From NCBI GenBank assembly GCA_003508755.1, contig DNTK01000397.1, positions 1 to 6,562 on the forward strand: DNA of 6,562 nt, written 5' to 3'. A model generated the notes under the pieces. It made no database searches, was not told the DNA's origin, and worked only from the letters and a program-made list of their open reading frames with translations. Every line of letters begins with the position of its first letter. Position 1 is the stretch's first letter. The position numbers and the translations under genes are program-made. Shown piece by piece: positions 1 through 6,003 of this stretch. The DNA is from Bacteroidales bacterium (lineage in GTDB: Bacteria; Bacteroidota; Bacteroidia; Bacteroidales; UBA10428).

Positions 1-1349
1 ATATCATATATTTCTTTGTACTTGTAATCGTAAGGATTCCATGCATTGATCCAATCGTAAAGCTTTTTATTATTAATAAAATCGACCCATTTCTCTTTGC
101 CATCTTCGCCAAACAGGGTGCTTATCGCCACTATCTTAACCTGCTGAGCTTTCAGGGTATCCTGGTAAATCTGATATAAATCCGGTACTACTTTTTTACA
201 ATGACTGCAGGTAGATTCCCAAAAAATTAATACTGTAAATTCAGCATCAATATCTGCAATGTTAAAAAAGCTGCCTGCATGTGGAAAACGTTTCAAGGCT
301 GTATCGGACTCCGCATTCTTAAAATGTTCGGCCGGTACATAACGTAATTGCACATTGGGAGCCACTGCACCAATAAGCAGTGGTTTAAGAATTTCCACAC
401 GTTCTTTTAGATCGGCAATGAATTTTTCATCACTCCACCACGATTTTTCAATGTAATAGTTGTCTGCGATATGCACCTGCACTGCATCCATTCCCATGAA
501 TTCGCTTTTTCCGTATTTGTTGAATAATGTAATAAGCATATAGCGGAAAAGCGAACTGTCCGCTTCACTTCTGGAAATAAGCCAGTCTATCTCTTTTATT
601 AAAGAGTCTGGAACCTGCACAACCACCTTGTCGAGGTAATAGAGTATTTTGTTTTCGTACAGAGGTGTCTGCAACAAACGAACATCCGAAACATCAAAAT
701 TATCAAAATAATGATCTTTGTAATATTGGTAACGTGCTTTTGGGTCGTCCTTTAATTCTTCAGGTACATCCACTTCGAGGGTGGCTTTCAAAAAAGTCGA
801 TACAAAAAGGGTTGGATATTTCTCTGCTATTTCATGAATTTTTCTAACACGTTCTTGACCCAGATCCTGGATTTCTGTAGTAAGTTTTTCCTTTTCCTTT
901 TCGTTTTCTGTTGCCTTAAGTTGATTTTGCAGTTCCATCATTACATCGCGCTTCTTAAGCATGTAATTCTGAAAATCGATGAAAATTTCGTTATCTGGCG
1001 AACCTTCTATTTTTAGGTTCTTCACATAATTTGACGTATCTGTTTCGAGGTAAAAGGTTTGATCCTCTCCCATCATAATTTCGAAATAGCTCCCATCTTC
1101 GAAGTATAAGATGTAAAGACCCTGCAACAGCGTTTCGTCTTTTGTAAAAACTCCATACCCGTTCTCATCAGCTTTCAGGGTGTCGGCAGGCAACATGGTT
1201 GTGCCGAAATAATGCCCCAGAATAATTGTCTGGTTTTCGAGACCTGTAATTTTAACTTTAATAGCATACCCTTCCTCCTGAGCCTTTCCTGCAGAAATGC
1301 TTACTAAAAGGGTGAAAATAATTACGAGCAATGTGGAAAATCTGTTCAT
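1..1349 (-). CDS. Exported TlpA/thioredoxin-like disulfide oxidoreductase with DUF4369/DUF5106-like N-terminal half (3' end outside window)
   Basis: Translating the minus strand from ATG 1349 gives 449 codons with no stop before the window edge, so the C-terminus is missing. Residues 1-23 form a signal peptide (MNR, a hydrophobic run, then AGKA before Gln24), so the protein acts in the periplasm or on the outer envelope; there is no lipobox cysteine. Residues 27-120 form a beta-rich module like DUF4369. A Lys/Glu-rich, probably coiled-coil helix at about 128-178 and a helical part to about 325 match the DUF5106 arrangement. From about 326 (GAVAPNVQL) a redoxin fold begins: strand VLIFWEST, then the active site C381-S-H-C384, then KKVVPDLYQIY. 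The family uses this CxxC to reduce or exchange disulfides on exported proteins. The cis-proline loop should lie just beyond position 1. It is divergent from the polyprenyl synthase, with a -7 box at 1377-1384. The fold is clear; substrate and partner are unknown. Confidence 0.9.
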   Translation of the reverse strand, partial: MNRFSTLLVIIFTLLVSISAGKAQEEGYAIKVKITGLENQTIILGHYFGTTMLPADTLKADENGYGVFTKDETLLQGLYILYFEDGSYFEIMMGEDQTFYLETDTSNYVKNLKIEGSPDNEIFIDFQNYMLKKRDVMMELQNQLKATENEKEKEKLTTEIQDLGQERVRKIHEIAEKYPTLFVSTFLKATLEVDVPEELKDDPKARYQYYKDHYFDNFDVSDVRLLQTPLYENKILYYLDKVVVQVPDSLIKEIDWLISRSEADSSLFRYMLITLFNKYGKSEFMGMDAVQVHIADNYYIEKSWWSDEKFIADLKERVEILKPLLIGAVAPNVQLRYVPAEHFKNAESDTALKRFPHAGSFFNIADIDAEFTVLIFWESTCSHCKKVVPDLYQIYQDTLKAQQVKIVAISTLFGEDGKEKWVDFINNKKLYDWINAWNPYDYKYKEIYD

Positions 1350-1376
1350 GAATGAAATTGATAAGATTCTGAGGCG

Positions 1377-1384
1377 CAAAAATA
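1377..1384 (-). promoter_or_regulatory. Candidate -7 box of the thioredoxin-like gene
   Basis: Read on the minus strand these bases are TATTTTTG, an exact match to the Bacteroidota -7 consensus TAnnTTTG. The box sits about 28 bases upstream of ATG 1349, which would give a 5' leader of roughly 20 bases. I found no good TTTG -33 element at the expected distance, so the call rests on the -7 box and its position. Confidence 0.5.
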
Positions 1385-1520
1385 ATACATTTCTGGTTTC
1401 CATCCTATGCGAATGCGCCCCAAGGTAAAAAAGTTAAAGTATTAACATTAGCAGATAAGCAAATATCGATTCTCTTAGTTACTTTTAACATTATATTTAG
1501 AGTTGGATACTTAATTAAAC

Positions 1521-1528
1521 TATTTTTG
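1521..1528 (+). promoter_or_regulatory. Candidate -7 box of the polyprenyl synthase gene
   Basis: TATTTTTG matches the Bacteroidota -7 consensus TAnnTTTG exactly. A TTTA at 1496-1499, 21 bases upstream, could be a degenerate -33 element. Transcription would start near 1533-1535, only about ten bases before ATG 1546, leaving almost no leader and no room for a Shine-Dalgarno site. The next upstream start, GTG 1540, would be practically leaderless. Confidence 0.5.
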
Positions 1529-1545
1529 ATGCAAATATTGTGCCC

Positions 1546-2520
1546 ATGTTATCTTTCACCGATTGCTCAAAGCTTATTGATGAAGCGCTACAGAAACTAA
1601 ATCTTCCTGCTGAACCGAAAGGTTTATACGAACCTGTCGATTACATTTTGCAGCTGGGAGGCAAACGCCTCCGGCCCAGCCTGGCATTACTGGCAGCTGC
1701 CTTGTATACTGATGATTATGAACAAGCTATGCCTGCGGCGCTGGCTGTGGAAATCTTTCATAATTTTACGCTCATTCATGATGATATTATGGATAAGGCC
1801 GATGTGCGAAGAGGCAAAGCCACCGTGCATAAAAAGTGGGACGATAATGCCGCTATCCTATCCGGCGATGCCGCGATGATTCTTTCCTATGAAACCTTAA
1901 ACAAACTCCCTGATGCTAAATTTTTGAACGCCTTTAAAGTGTTTAACCGAACAGCTATGGAGGTGTGTGAAGGGCAGCAATACGATATGGATTTCGAAAA
2001 CCGCTTGGATGTTGATTTAAATGAATACCTCGGAATGATTCGTTTAAAAACATCGGTTTTACTTGCCGCCTCCATGCAAATGGGCGCCATAGCTGCAGGA
2101 GCCCCAGAGCAAGACCAACTTGCACTTTATGAATTGGGCGAGAGCCTGGGAATGGCCTTCCAGCTGCAGGATGATTACCTGGATGTTTTCTCCGACTCAG
2201 AAAAATTTGGAAAAGCCACGGGTGGCGATATTCTGAACAATAAAAAAACCTACTTGCTCATTAAAGCACTCGAAAGCGGAGAAAAAACTTCGGTTAATGA
2301 GCTAAAAATGTGGATAGAAAAAAAAGAATTTGACCCTAAAGAAAAAGTCGAAGCAGTGAAGGCGATTTATAAAAAACTTGGTGTAGGTGAAGATGCTCAA
2401 CTGGCAGCAATTAGCTTTGTAAATAACAGCATTGAAATTCTGAACCAATTGGTGGTGCCCAACGAAAGGAAAAAAACTCTTGAAGCGCTTATTTTTAAGA
2501 TGATGTACAGGGAAACATAG
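1546..2520 (+). CDS. Trans-polyprenyl diphosphate synthase (FPP/GGPP synthase family)
   Basis: This enzyme condenses isopentenyl diphosphate onto an allylic diphosphate in head-to-tail fashion. It makes the isoprenoid precursors used for undecaprenyl carriers and the menaquinone side chain, and it should be cytosolic. From ATG 1546 it is 324 residues, normal for the family. An in-frame GTG at 1540 would add two residues; I chose ATG because GTG lies too close to the predicted transcription start. All family marks are present (numbering from ATG): GGKRLRP at 38-44, the first aspartate-rich motif DDIMD at 79-83 followed by RR at 88-89, EGQQ at 142-145, KT at 168-169, and FQLQ with the second motif DDYLD at 209-213. 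The first motif has no two-residue insertion, and the residue five places before it is Phe74. By established chain-length rules a bulky residue there favours short products (C15-C20). No symbol is given because ispA, crtE and ispB types cannot be separated by eye. Confidence 0.95.
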   Translation: MLSFTDCSKLIDEALQKLNLPAEPKGLYEPVDYILQLGGKRLRPSLALLAAALYTDDYEQAMPAALAVEIFHNFTLIHDDIMDKADVRRGKATVHKKWDDNAAILSGDAAMILSYETLNKLPDAKFLNAFKVFNRTAMEVCEGQQYDMDFENRLDVDLNEYLGMIRLKTSVLLAASMQMGAIAAGAPEQDQLALYELGESLGMAFQLQDDYLDVFSDSEKFGKATGGDILNNKKTYLLIKALESGEKTSVNELKMWIEKKEFDPKEKVEAVKAIYKKLGVGEDAQLAAISFVNNSIEILNQLVVPNERKKTLEALIFKMMYRET

Positions 2521-2672
2521 GCTGTTAGATTAATTGATATTCAGTACAAAGGCATTTCTGAATGGTAGCTCTGCTAAATATTTCTTCCATTAACCCTCGA
2601 AAATAGTATCGCCGAAAAGGAAAAAAATTTATAGCATGACTGAGCGATATAATCTTTGTGCCCTCAATAACC

Positions 2673-2704
2673 TGCATGGTTTTTAAAACAAGGTTGCATG
2701 GTTT
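2673..2704. repeat. Direct repeat of TGCATGGTTT, two copies 22 bases apart
   Basis: The 10-mer TGCATGGTTT occurs at 2673-2682 and again, identically, at 2695-2704, so the period is 22 bases, about two helical turns. On the minus strand the two copies read as AAACCATGCA followed by ACC and then by GGT. That layout could suit a regulator binding one helix face or a promoter-like pair of boxes. Function is unknown. Confidence 0.6.
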
Positions 2705-2916
2705 GTTCAATTCCAATTGAGTTCATCCCATAACAGGTCGAAGTTCTAATACTTTTTTACCGATTCTTGATTGTTTCGAAATAGAGCAGTTTTTTGGTAT
2801 CCAGGTTGATTTAAACAGAGCGGTAAGTAAGTTTTCTCGCGCTTTTGCAAGTCTCTTTCATGCATCAATTTCATGTGTTTTATTGATTTACATGTTTTTA
2901 GAAAGTTAAGATAAAG

Positions 2917-2928
2917 ACTTTGCAAAGT
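2917..2928. repeat. 12-base perfect palindrome
   Basis: ACTTTGCAAAGT is its own reverse complement. With no loop it cannot form a useful RNA hairpin, so a DNA-binding site or a fragment of a dispersed repeat is more likely. It lies about 110 bases beyond the stop of the secreted-protein gene. Confidence 0.5.
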
Positions 2929-2936
2929 TTAACGAA

Positions 2937-2986
2937 CTCGAAAGTTATCAGCATATATTGGCTTGTCATTCTCTATCAATTTCGAG
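2937..2986. repeat. 7-base inverted repeat with 36-base spacer
   Basis: CTCGAAA at 2937-2943 is mirrored by TTTCGAG at 2980-2986. The arms could bracket a weak stem-loop in the 3' untranslated region of the minus-strand secreted-protein gene. The arms are short and the loop long, so chance cannot be excluded. Confidence 0.3.
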
Positions 2987-3039
2987 TGCAGGAATTATCT
3001 TTTCAAGGCTTTAATATTATAGTTTACCGTTGCCTCATG

Positions 3040-4269
3040 TTATTTATTATTCAACAAGATTTTTCTGTAAAATCTTGAGCTGCCGGATGTTATTTCTAAA
3101 AAGTAAATTCCTCCTGGCCCTGACAAATTGAAAGAATGCGTTTCATGAATTATTTTAGAATCTGAATAGATTGTCTGTCCTGCAGTATTCAAAACTCTAA
3201 TCTTAATTGGATGTATAAATCCTTTAAGTTCCATAGTTATTTGTCCTTCAGATGGATTAGGATAGATTTGGATTTCTTCATTATTAACCATTTCATGAAC
3301 CGATGTGCTTTCGGAACTGGTATCGGGTACTGAATAAAAGTAGGTAGTTCTCTCAACGGAGGGGCCATATGTTCCAAAACTATTTTGATACGTATTTTGC
3401 TCTATCTTTTTATTTACAGTATCGTATGTATATTCCCATTTTAAGCGTTCTTTGTAGGTCCCGGTCTGAGGATCGTTATTAATTCTTTTGCTTAAAACAA
3501 TATTTTCCTCCACATTATACTCATTGGTATGCTCACCAATCAATTCCCAACGGCTATTAACATTGTTCCATTTATAATTATAACTATGCTCTAATTCTCC
3601 AAAATAGGTGTATTCATAAATAAACTTATTGGCATTTTTCCAGAATATTCCATTGCTTGTATTATTTCCAGTATAAATAACATACTGCACAAGTAGATCT
3701 CCGTCAAATGAGTAGTCATATTTATTTGAAGTATTCGTATCCCATTCAGAATAAGCATTATCCCATCTAAACTGAAACTCTTCAATGACGCTGTTGTCTT
3801 TTGAGTATTTGTAAATTCTAAATAATTCCAATTCACCCGATCCATAGTCTCTTTTATAATGGTAGGTAGAATCAGGTGTTTGTAAATCCCCATTATAGAA
3901 TTCAAATTTCTCAGATAAGGTTGTGTCAAAATACGACGTAGTGTATGTTAATAGTTCAAATACTTTTTTATTATTATCAAATCGATATTCCTGCTGCACA
4001 TTCGGTTCGTCATAAAATTCACCCGTGTTTCCATCTACTTCATATGTTTTATAAATTGTTTTATTATTTGCTGTATCATGTATTATGTGCATTTTACGCA
4101 TATCCTCCCACAATCTTGTTTCTGAATCCCGCTTTTCAGTAATTAAACTGTCAATAGGATAAATGAATCTACTATATCGTATCTCATGATACAATGATTT
4201 TTGGGCCATCGATTTATTTACGATGAATACAAGCAGAATAGCAATAAAATATCTCATATTATTATACAT
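3040..4269 (-). CDS. Secreted protein of degenerate Tyr/Trp-rich repeats with C-terminal type IX secretion (Por) sorting domain
   Basis: The 409-residue product starts with a signal peptide: after MYNN, residues 5-22 read MRY, a hydrophobic core (FIAILLVFIV), then NKSMA before Gln23. Met5 (ATG at 4257-4255) is an equally good start. The C-terminus from about 330 is a classic T9SS type A sorting domain: IYPNPSEGQITMEL at 335-348, then VLNTAGQTIY at 359-368, then GPGGIYFLEI at 384-393, ending in a basic, Tyr/Leu-rich tail. Such proteins cross the inner membrane by Sec and the outer membrane by the T9SS, and are released or surface-anchored after removal of this domain. Residues 93-313 look like about seven degenerate units of 28-33 residues, each opening with an aromatic YxY-like strand, then an Asp/Asn/Gly turn and another strand, often closing on Trp. 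This suggests an elongated beta structure. No catalytic motif is visible. The gene is visibly more AT-rich than its neighbours, and its function is unknown. Confidence 0.9.
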   Translation of the reverse strand: MYNNMRYFIAILLVFIVNKSMAQKSLYHEIRYSRFIYPIDSLITEKRDSETRLWEDMRKMHIIHDTANNKTIYKTYEVDGNTGEFYDEPNVQQEYRFDNNKKVFELLTYTTSYFDTTLSEKFEFYNGDLQTPDSTYHYKRDYGSGELELFRIYKYSKDNSVIEEFQFRWDNAYSEWDTNTSNKYDYSFDGDLLVQYVIYTGNNTSNGIFWKNANKFIYEYTYFGELEHSYNYKWNNVNSRWELIGEHTNEYNVEENIVLSKRINNDPQTGTYKERLKWEYTYDTVNKKIEQNTYQNSFGTYGPSVERTTYFYSVPDTSSESTSVHEMVNNEEIQIYPNPSEGQITMELKGFIHPIKIRVLNTAGQTIYSDSKIIHETHSFNLSGPGGIYFLEITSGSSRFYRKILLNNK

Positions 4270-4321
4270 TTAGATTTCAACAACATAGGAAAAAAAAACA
4301 TTGCGAATGTCAAAACAGAAT

Positions 4322-4337
4322 GCATGTTCATACATGC
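4322..4337. repeat. Inverted repeat GCATGT-4-ACATGC
   Basis: GCATGT at 4322-4327 and ACATGC at 4332-4337 are perfect reverse complements separated by TCAT. The repeat lies about 53 bases upstream of the secreted-protein start. It could be a dimeric regulator's operator or a small hairpin in the mRNA leader. Confidence 0.5.
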
Positions 4338-4385
4338 CACACTATTAATTCAATGTTGTTTAGTAAGCAAATGAGTTGATAACAA

Positions 4386-4435
4386 TCCATCTAAATAAAA
4401 TTGTTTACACAGAATAAGGATAATAATTAGATGGA
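4386..4435. repeat. 9-base inverted repeat with 32-base spacer
   Basis: TCCATCTAA at 4386-4394 is a perfect reverse complement of TTAGATGGA at 4427-4435. It begins 45 bases after the transporter stop on the minus strand and lies about 120 bases before the secreted-protein start. It may be a weak bidirectional stem-loop acting as a terminator for the transporter, or a regulatory site. The AACAAT/ATTGTT pair shares base 4386 and places its second arm within the spacer, so two foldings are possible. There is no downstream T-tract. Confidence 0.5.
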
Positions 4436-4479
4436 AAACAAAGAGAAAATAAGTTCTAAATAAGGGTGTTGGAAATAAT

Positions 4480-5367
4480 CTACCGCTTTCTCACCACCGT
4501 AAGAATTACACCAATAAGAACTAGTAAGGCGCCTCCCAGAGTTAAAAGCGTAAAGGTTTCCGGCTCAATCCAGCTTAACTCTTTTTTGCTCAACCAGGCC
4601 ATAAGAGCAAATGTAATGAGGGGGTTCAGTGTAATGATAACGCTAATTTTATTGGCTTCGAGATATTTAAGTGCATAGGCTAACGAACCATATGCTGCCA
4701 GGGTATTCAACCCAAGAAATATTACAACGAACCAATCCACAATTCTGAGGGTGGCGAATGCTGTAAAATCAACCAGGGGTATATAAAATAACGAAGGCAA
4801 CCCAAATACTATCAGGTTAAGCTGCATGGGATTATCTTTCTGCACAGCCTTTTTTTGAAAGATGGCATATAGCGACCAGGAAAGTGCACCAAATAATACC
4901 ATTGCAACACCCAGCTTATAGGATTTTAATCCTCCGGCTATATTTAGAATTTGCTCATTGTAAAATATTACCAACCCTACTACCACAATAAGAAGCCCGG
5001 TTGCCTGACGTATATTTGCACGCTCTCTGAATATTACAAAACCTGCCACAGCAAAAAGAACGGGGCCAGCCTGAATAAAAATTTGTCCGATAGACGGGGA
5101 GGTTAAATGAATACCAGAAATAAAACCCAGGTAATTCATCCCTAAAAAGAAACCCGCTAAAAGGCCGAATTTTGGTGCTCGCTGAATTATTGAAAAACAC
5201 TTACGGTCGAATAAGGCATAGTAAACTGCCAATGTTATAAAAGCTATTGCGAAACGCGACCAGCTCACAGTTATCGGTGGTAATCCATTCAGCGAAACCT
5301 TAATAGCAATTGCCAAAAACCCCCACAAAAGGGCCGTAAAGGATGCGTAGTAAATGCCTTTATTCAT
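4480..5367 (-). CDS. EamA-family (drug/metabolite transporter superfamily) permease
   Basis: The product is 295 residues, the usual length for this family, and almost wholly hydrophobic, with ten likely membrane helices. These fall into two tandem EamA halves, roughly residues 4-137 and 150-291. Family marks are visible: an early helix with ALLWGFLAIAIK, then PPITVSWSRFAIA at 30-42, and a conserved-looking stretch SIGQIFIQAGPVLFAVAGFVIFRER at about 92-116 closing the first half. The second half has LFGALSWSLYAIFQKKA at 158-174 and LKYLEANKISVIITLNPLITFALMAWL at 233-259. Known relatives in the inner membrane export amino acids, other metabolites or drugs, but the substrate cannot be read from sequence. 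The start at 5367 directly precedes helix 1, as expected. The gene is divergent from the DUF3859-like gene; a one-mismatch -7 box (TATCTTGG on the minus strand, 5418-5425) may drive it. Confidence 0.92.
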   Translation of the reverse strand: MNKGIYYASFTALLWGFLAIAIKVSLNGLPPITVSWSRFAIAFITLAVYYALFDRKCFSIIQRAPKFGLLAGFFLGMNYLGFISGIHLTSPSIGQIFIQAGPVLFAVAGFVIFRERANIRQATGLLIVVVGLVIFYNEQILNIAGGLKSYKLGVAMVLFGALSWSLYAIFQKKAVQKDNPMQLNLIVFGLPSLFYIPLVDFTAFATLRIVDWFVVIFLGLNTLAAYGSLAYALKYLEANKISVIITLNPLITFALMAWLSKKELSWIEPETFTLLTLGGALLVLIGVILTVVRKR

Positions 5368-5400
5368 GGGTTTTTATTCGTGTATTCATAGCAAACGCCT

Positions 5401-5408
5401 TAACTTTG
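5401..5408 (+). promoter_or_regulatory. Candidate -7 box of the DUF3859-like gene
   Basis: TAACTTTG matches TAnnTTTG exactly. TTCG at 5377-5380 lies 20 bases upstream and fits the -33 TTTG with one mismatch. Transcription would begin near 5413-5415, leaving a leader of about 50 bases. The box lies in the 96-base gap shared with the divergent transporter gene. Confidence 0.5.
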
Positions 5409-5463
5409 TTTAATCTACCAAGATAGCCGAAATATCAGTATTATTTATGAGGTTTATTAGTTG

Positions 5464-5862
5464 ATGAAAAAAAGCAAGAAACACCCAAAAATAAAAATTG
5501 AAAGCTTTGGACGCTACACAAAATGGAACAGGGGCAGCCGCGATATCCCTAAAATTCTTGAATTTACAAATATCGTTGAAGCCATTGAGGGGAATGAATT
5601 TGGAATGATCTTGCATATCACGGGTGGCAAGGGTAGCAAAATCGATTATTGTATTAAACACCCTCCGTTTAAGGATAAAAACGGAAATACCGAACCTGAT
5701 TTTACAGGAACCTGCCTTGTAAATACCAACGATTATAAATTTTATATCGGCGATTGCATTTGGCTACCCCTGGAGGACAAGTGTGGAACCTGGTTGGTGC
5801 AGGTCTTATTCGAAGGAAAAGTGATTGCCGAAGAGAAATTTGAGGTTATACCGGAAAAGTAA
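5464..5862 (+). CDS. DUF3859-like small protein of unknown function
   Basis: From ATG 5464 the product is 132 residues. A TTG at 5461 would add one residue but is an unlikely start next to an ATG. A weak GAGG at 5449-5452 sits 11 bases ahead. The pattern fits my recollection of the DUF3859 family: an opening strand IKIESFGRYTK, a central strand pair around FGMILHITGGKGSKIDYCIKHPP at 46-68, an aromatic YKFYIGDCIWLP at 91-102, then a closing GTWLVQVLFEGKVIAEEKFEVIP hairpin at 108-130. It looks like a compact beta sandwich. There is no signal peptide or membrane segment, and the basic N-terminus (MKKSKKHPK) lacks a hydrophobic core, so it is probably cytosolic. Four cysteines (63, 84, 98, 107) have no obvious metal-site spacing. 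No function is known to me for the family. It probably has its own promoter and is monocistronic. Confidence 0.75.
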   Translation: MKKSKKHPKIKIESFGRYTKWNRGSRDIPKILEFTNIVEAIEGNEFGMILHITGGKGSKIDYCIKHPPFKDKNGNTEPDFTGTCLVNTNDYKFYIGDCIWLPLEDKCGTWLVQVLFEGKVIAEEKFEVIPEK

Positions 5863-5865
5863 GCA

Positions 5866-5886
5866 AGCAGAAGCTGCTATTTTATT
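5866..5886 (+). terminator. Weak candidate terminator after the DUF3859-like gene
   Basis: Starting three bases after the stop codon, AGCAG (5866-5870) and CTGCT (5874-5878) can pair around a three-base loop. An AT-rich ATTTTATT tract follows at 5879-5886. The stem is only five pairs, so this would be a weak intrinsic terminator, but the position and trailing T-rich stretch fit. Confidence 0.4.
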
Positions 5887-6003
5887 AATTCTGTGCCTGC
5901 ATACTTGTAGCTTTCTGGTGAATACCCTGGCAACCTGTTGATAACCGTTTTCCATCATTCATTAAAAAAAGTTAGTTTTACTTTTTGCTAATTCACTCAT
6001 GGG

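Larger units (their letters stand above)
2521..3039. other. Convergent intergenic region of 519 bases without a convincing gene
   Basis: The polyprenyl synthase and the secreted-protein gene point towards each other across this gap. The only open frames are a 63-codon one on the minus strand (2525-2716) and a 42-codon one on the minus strand near 2746-2875. Neither resembles a family I know, and neither has a recognisable ribosome site. The gap does hold small repeats: a duplicated 10-mer at 2673-2704, a 12-base perfect palindrome at 2917-2928, and a long-loop inverted repeat at 2937-2986. I see no strong GC hairpin with a T-tract for either flanking gene, so termination may be Rho-dependent or use weak AT-rich structures. 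Confidence 0.6.
4270..4479. other. Intergenic region upstream of the secreted-protein gene
   Basis: This 210-base AT-rich stretch separates two minus-strand genes, so it holds the 3' end of the transporter transcript and the promoter and leader of the secreted-protein gene. I found no exact TAnnTTTG box; the nearest is TCTCTTTG on the minus strand at 4439-4446, with one mismatch. Two clear inverted repeats lie here (4322-4337 and 4386-4435), plus a weaker AACAAT/ATTGTT pair at 4381-4386 and 4400-4405. The word TCTAAATAA also occurs twice, at 4390-4398 and 4455-4463. Confidence 0.5.

Noticed and set aside
665..1016. Two plus-strand open frames of 60 codons inside the thioredoxin-like gene
   Set aside because: They lie antisense within a long coding frame with clear domains, and their inferred peptides look like nothing known.
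1887..2090. Minus-strand 67-codon frame inside the polyprenyl synthase
   Set aside because: Antisense shadow of a well-supported enzyme gene; no independent start signal.
2864..2887. ATCAAT/ATTGAT pair as a hairpin terminator
   Set aside because: Six AT-rich pairs with a 12-base loop are expected by chance in such sequence, and no T-tract follows in a useful place.
3591..4142. Frames of 112 codons (minus) and 65 codons (plus) inside the secreted-protein gene
   Set aside because: Both are alternate-frame readings of an AT-rich repeat gene whose main frame has a signal peptide and a sorting domain.
4466..5200. Frames of 70 codons (plus) and 81 codons (minus) inside the transporter gene
   Set aside because: Shadows of the ten-helix transporter frame.
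5410..5661. Minus-strand 83-codon frame overlapping the start of the DUF3859-like gene
   Set aside because: Antisense to a better-supported frame and covers its promoter box.
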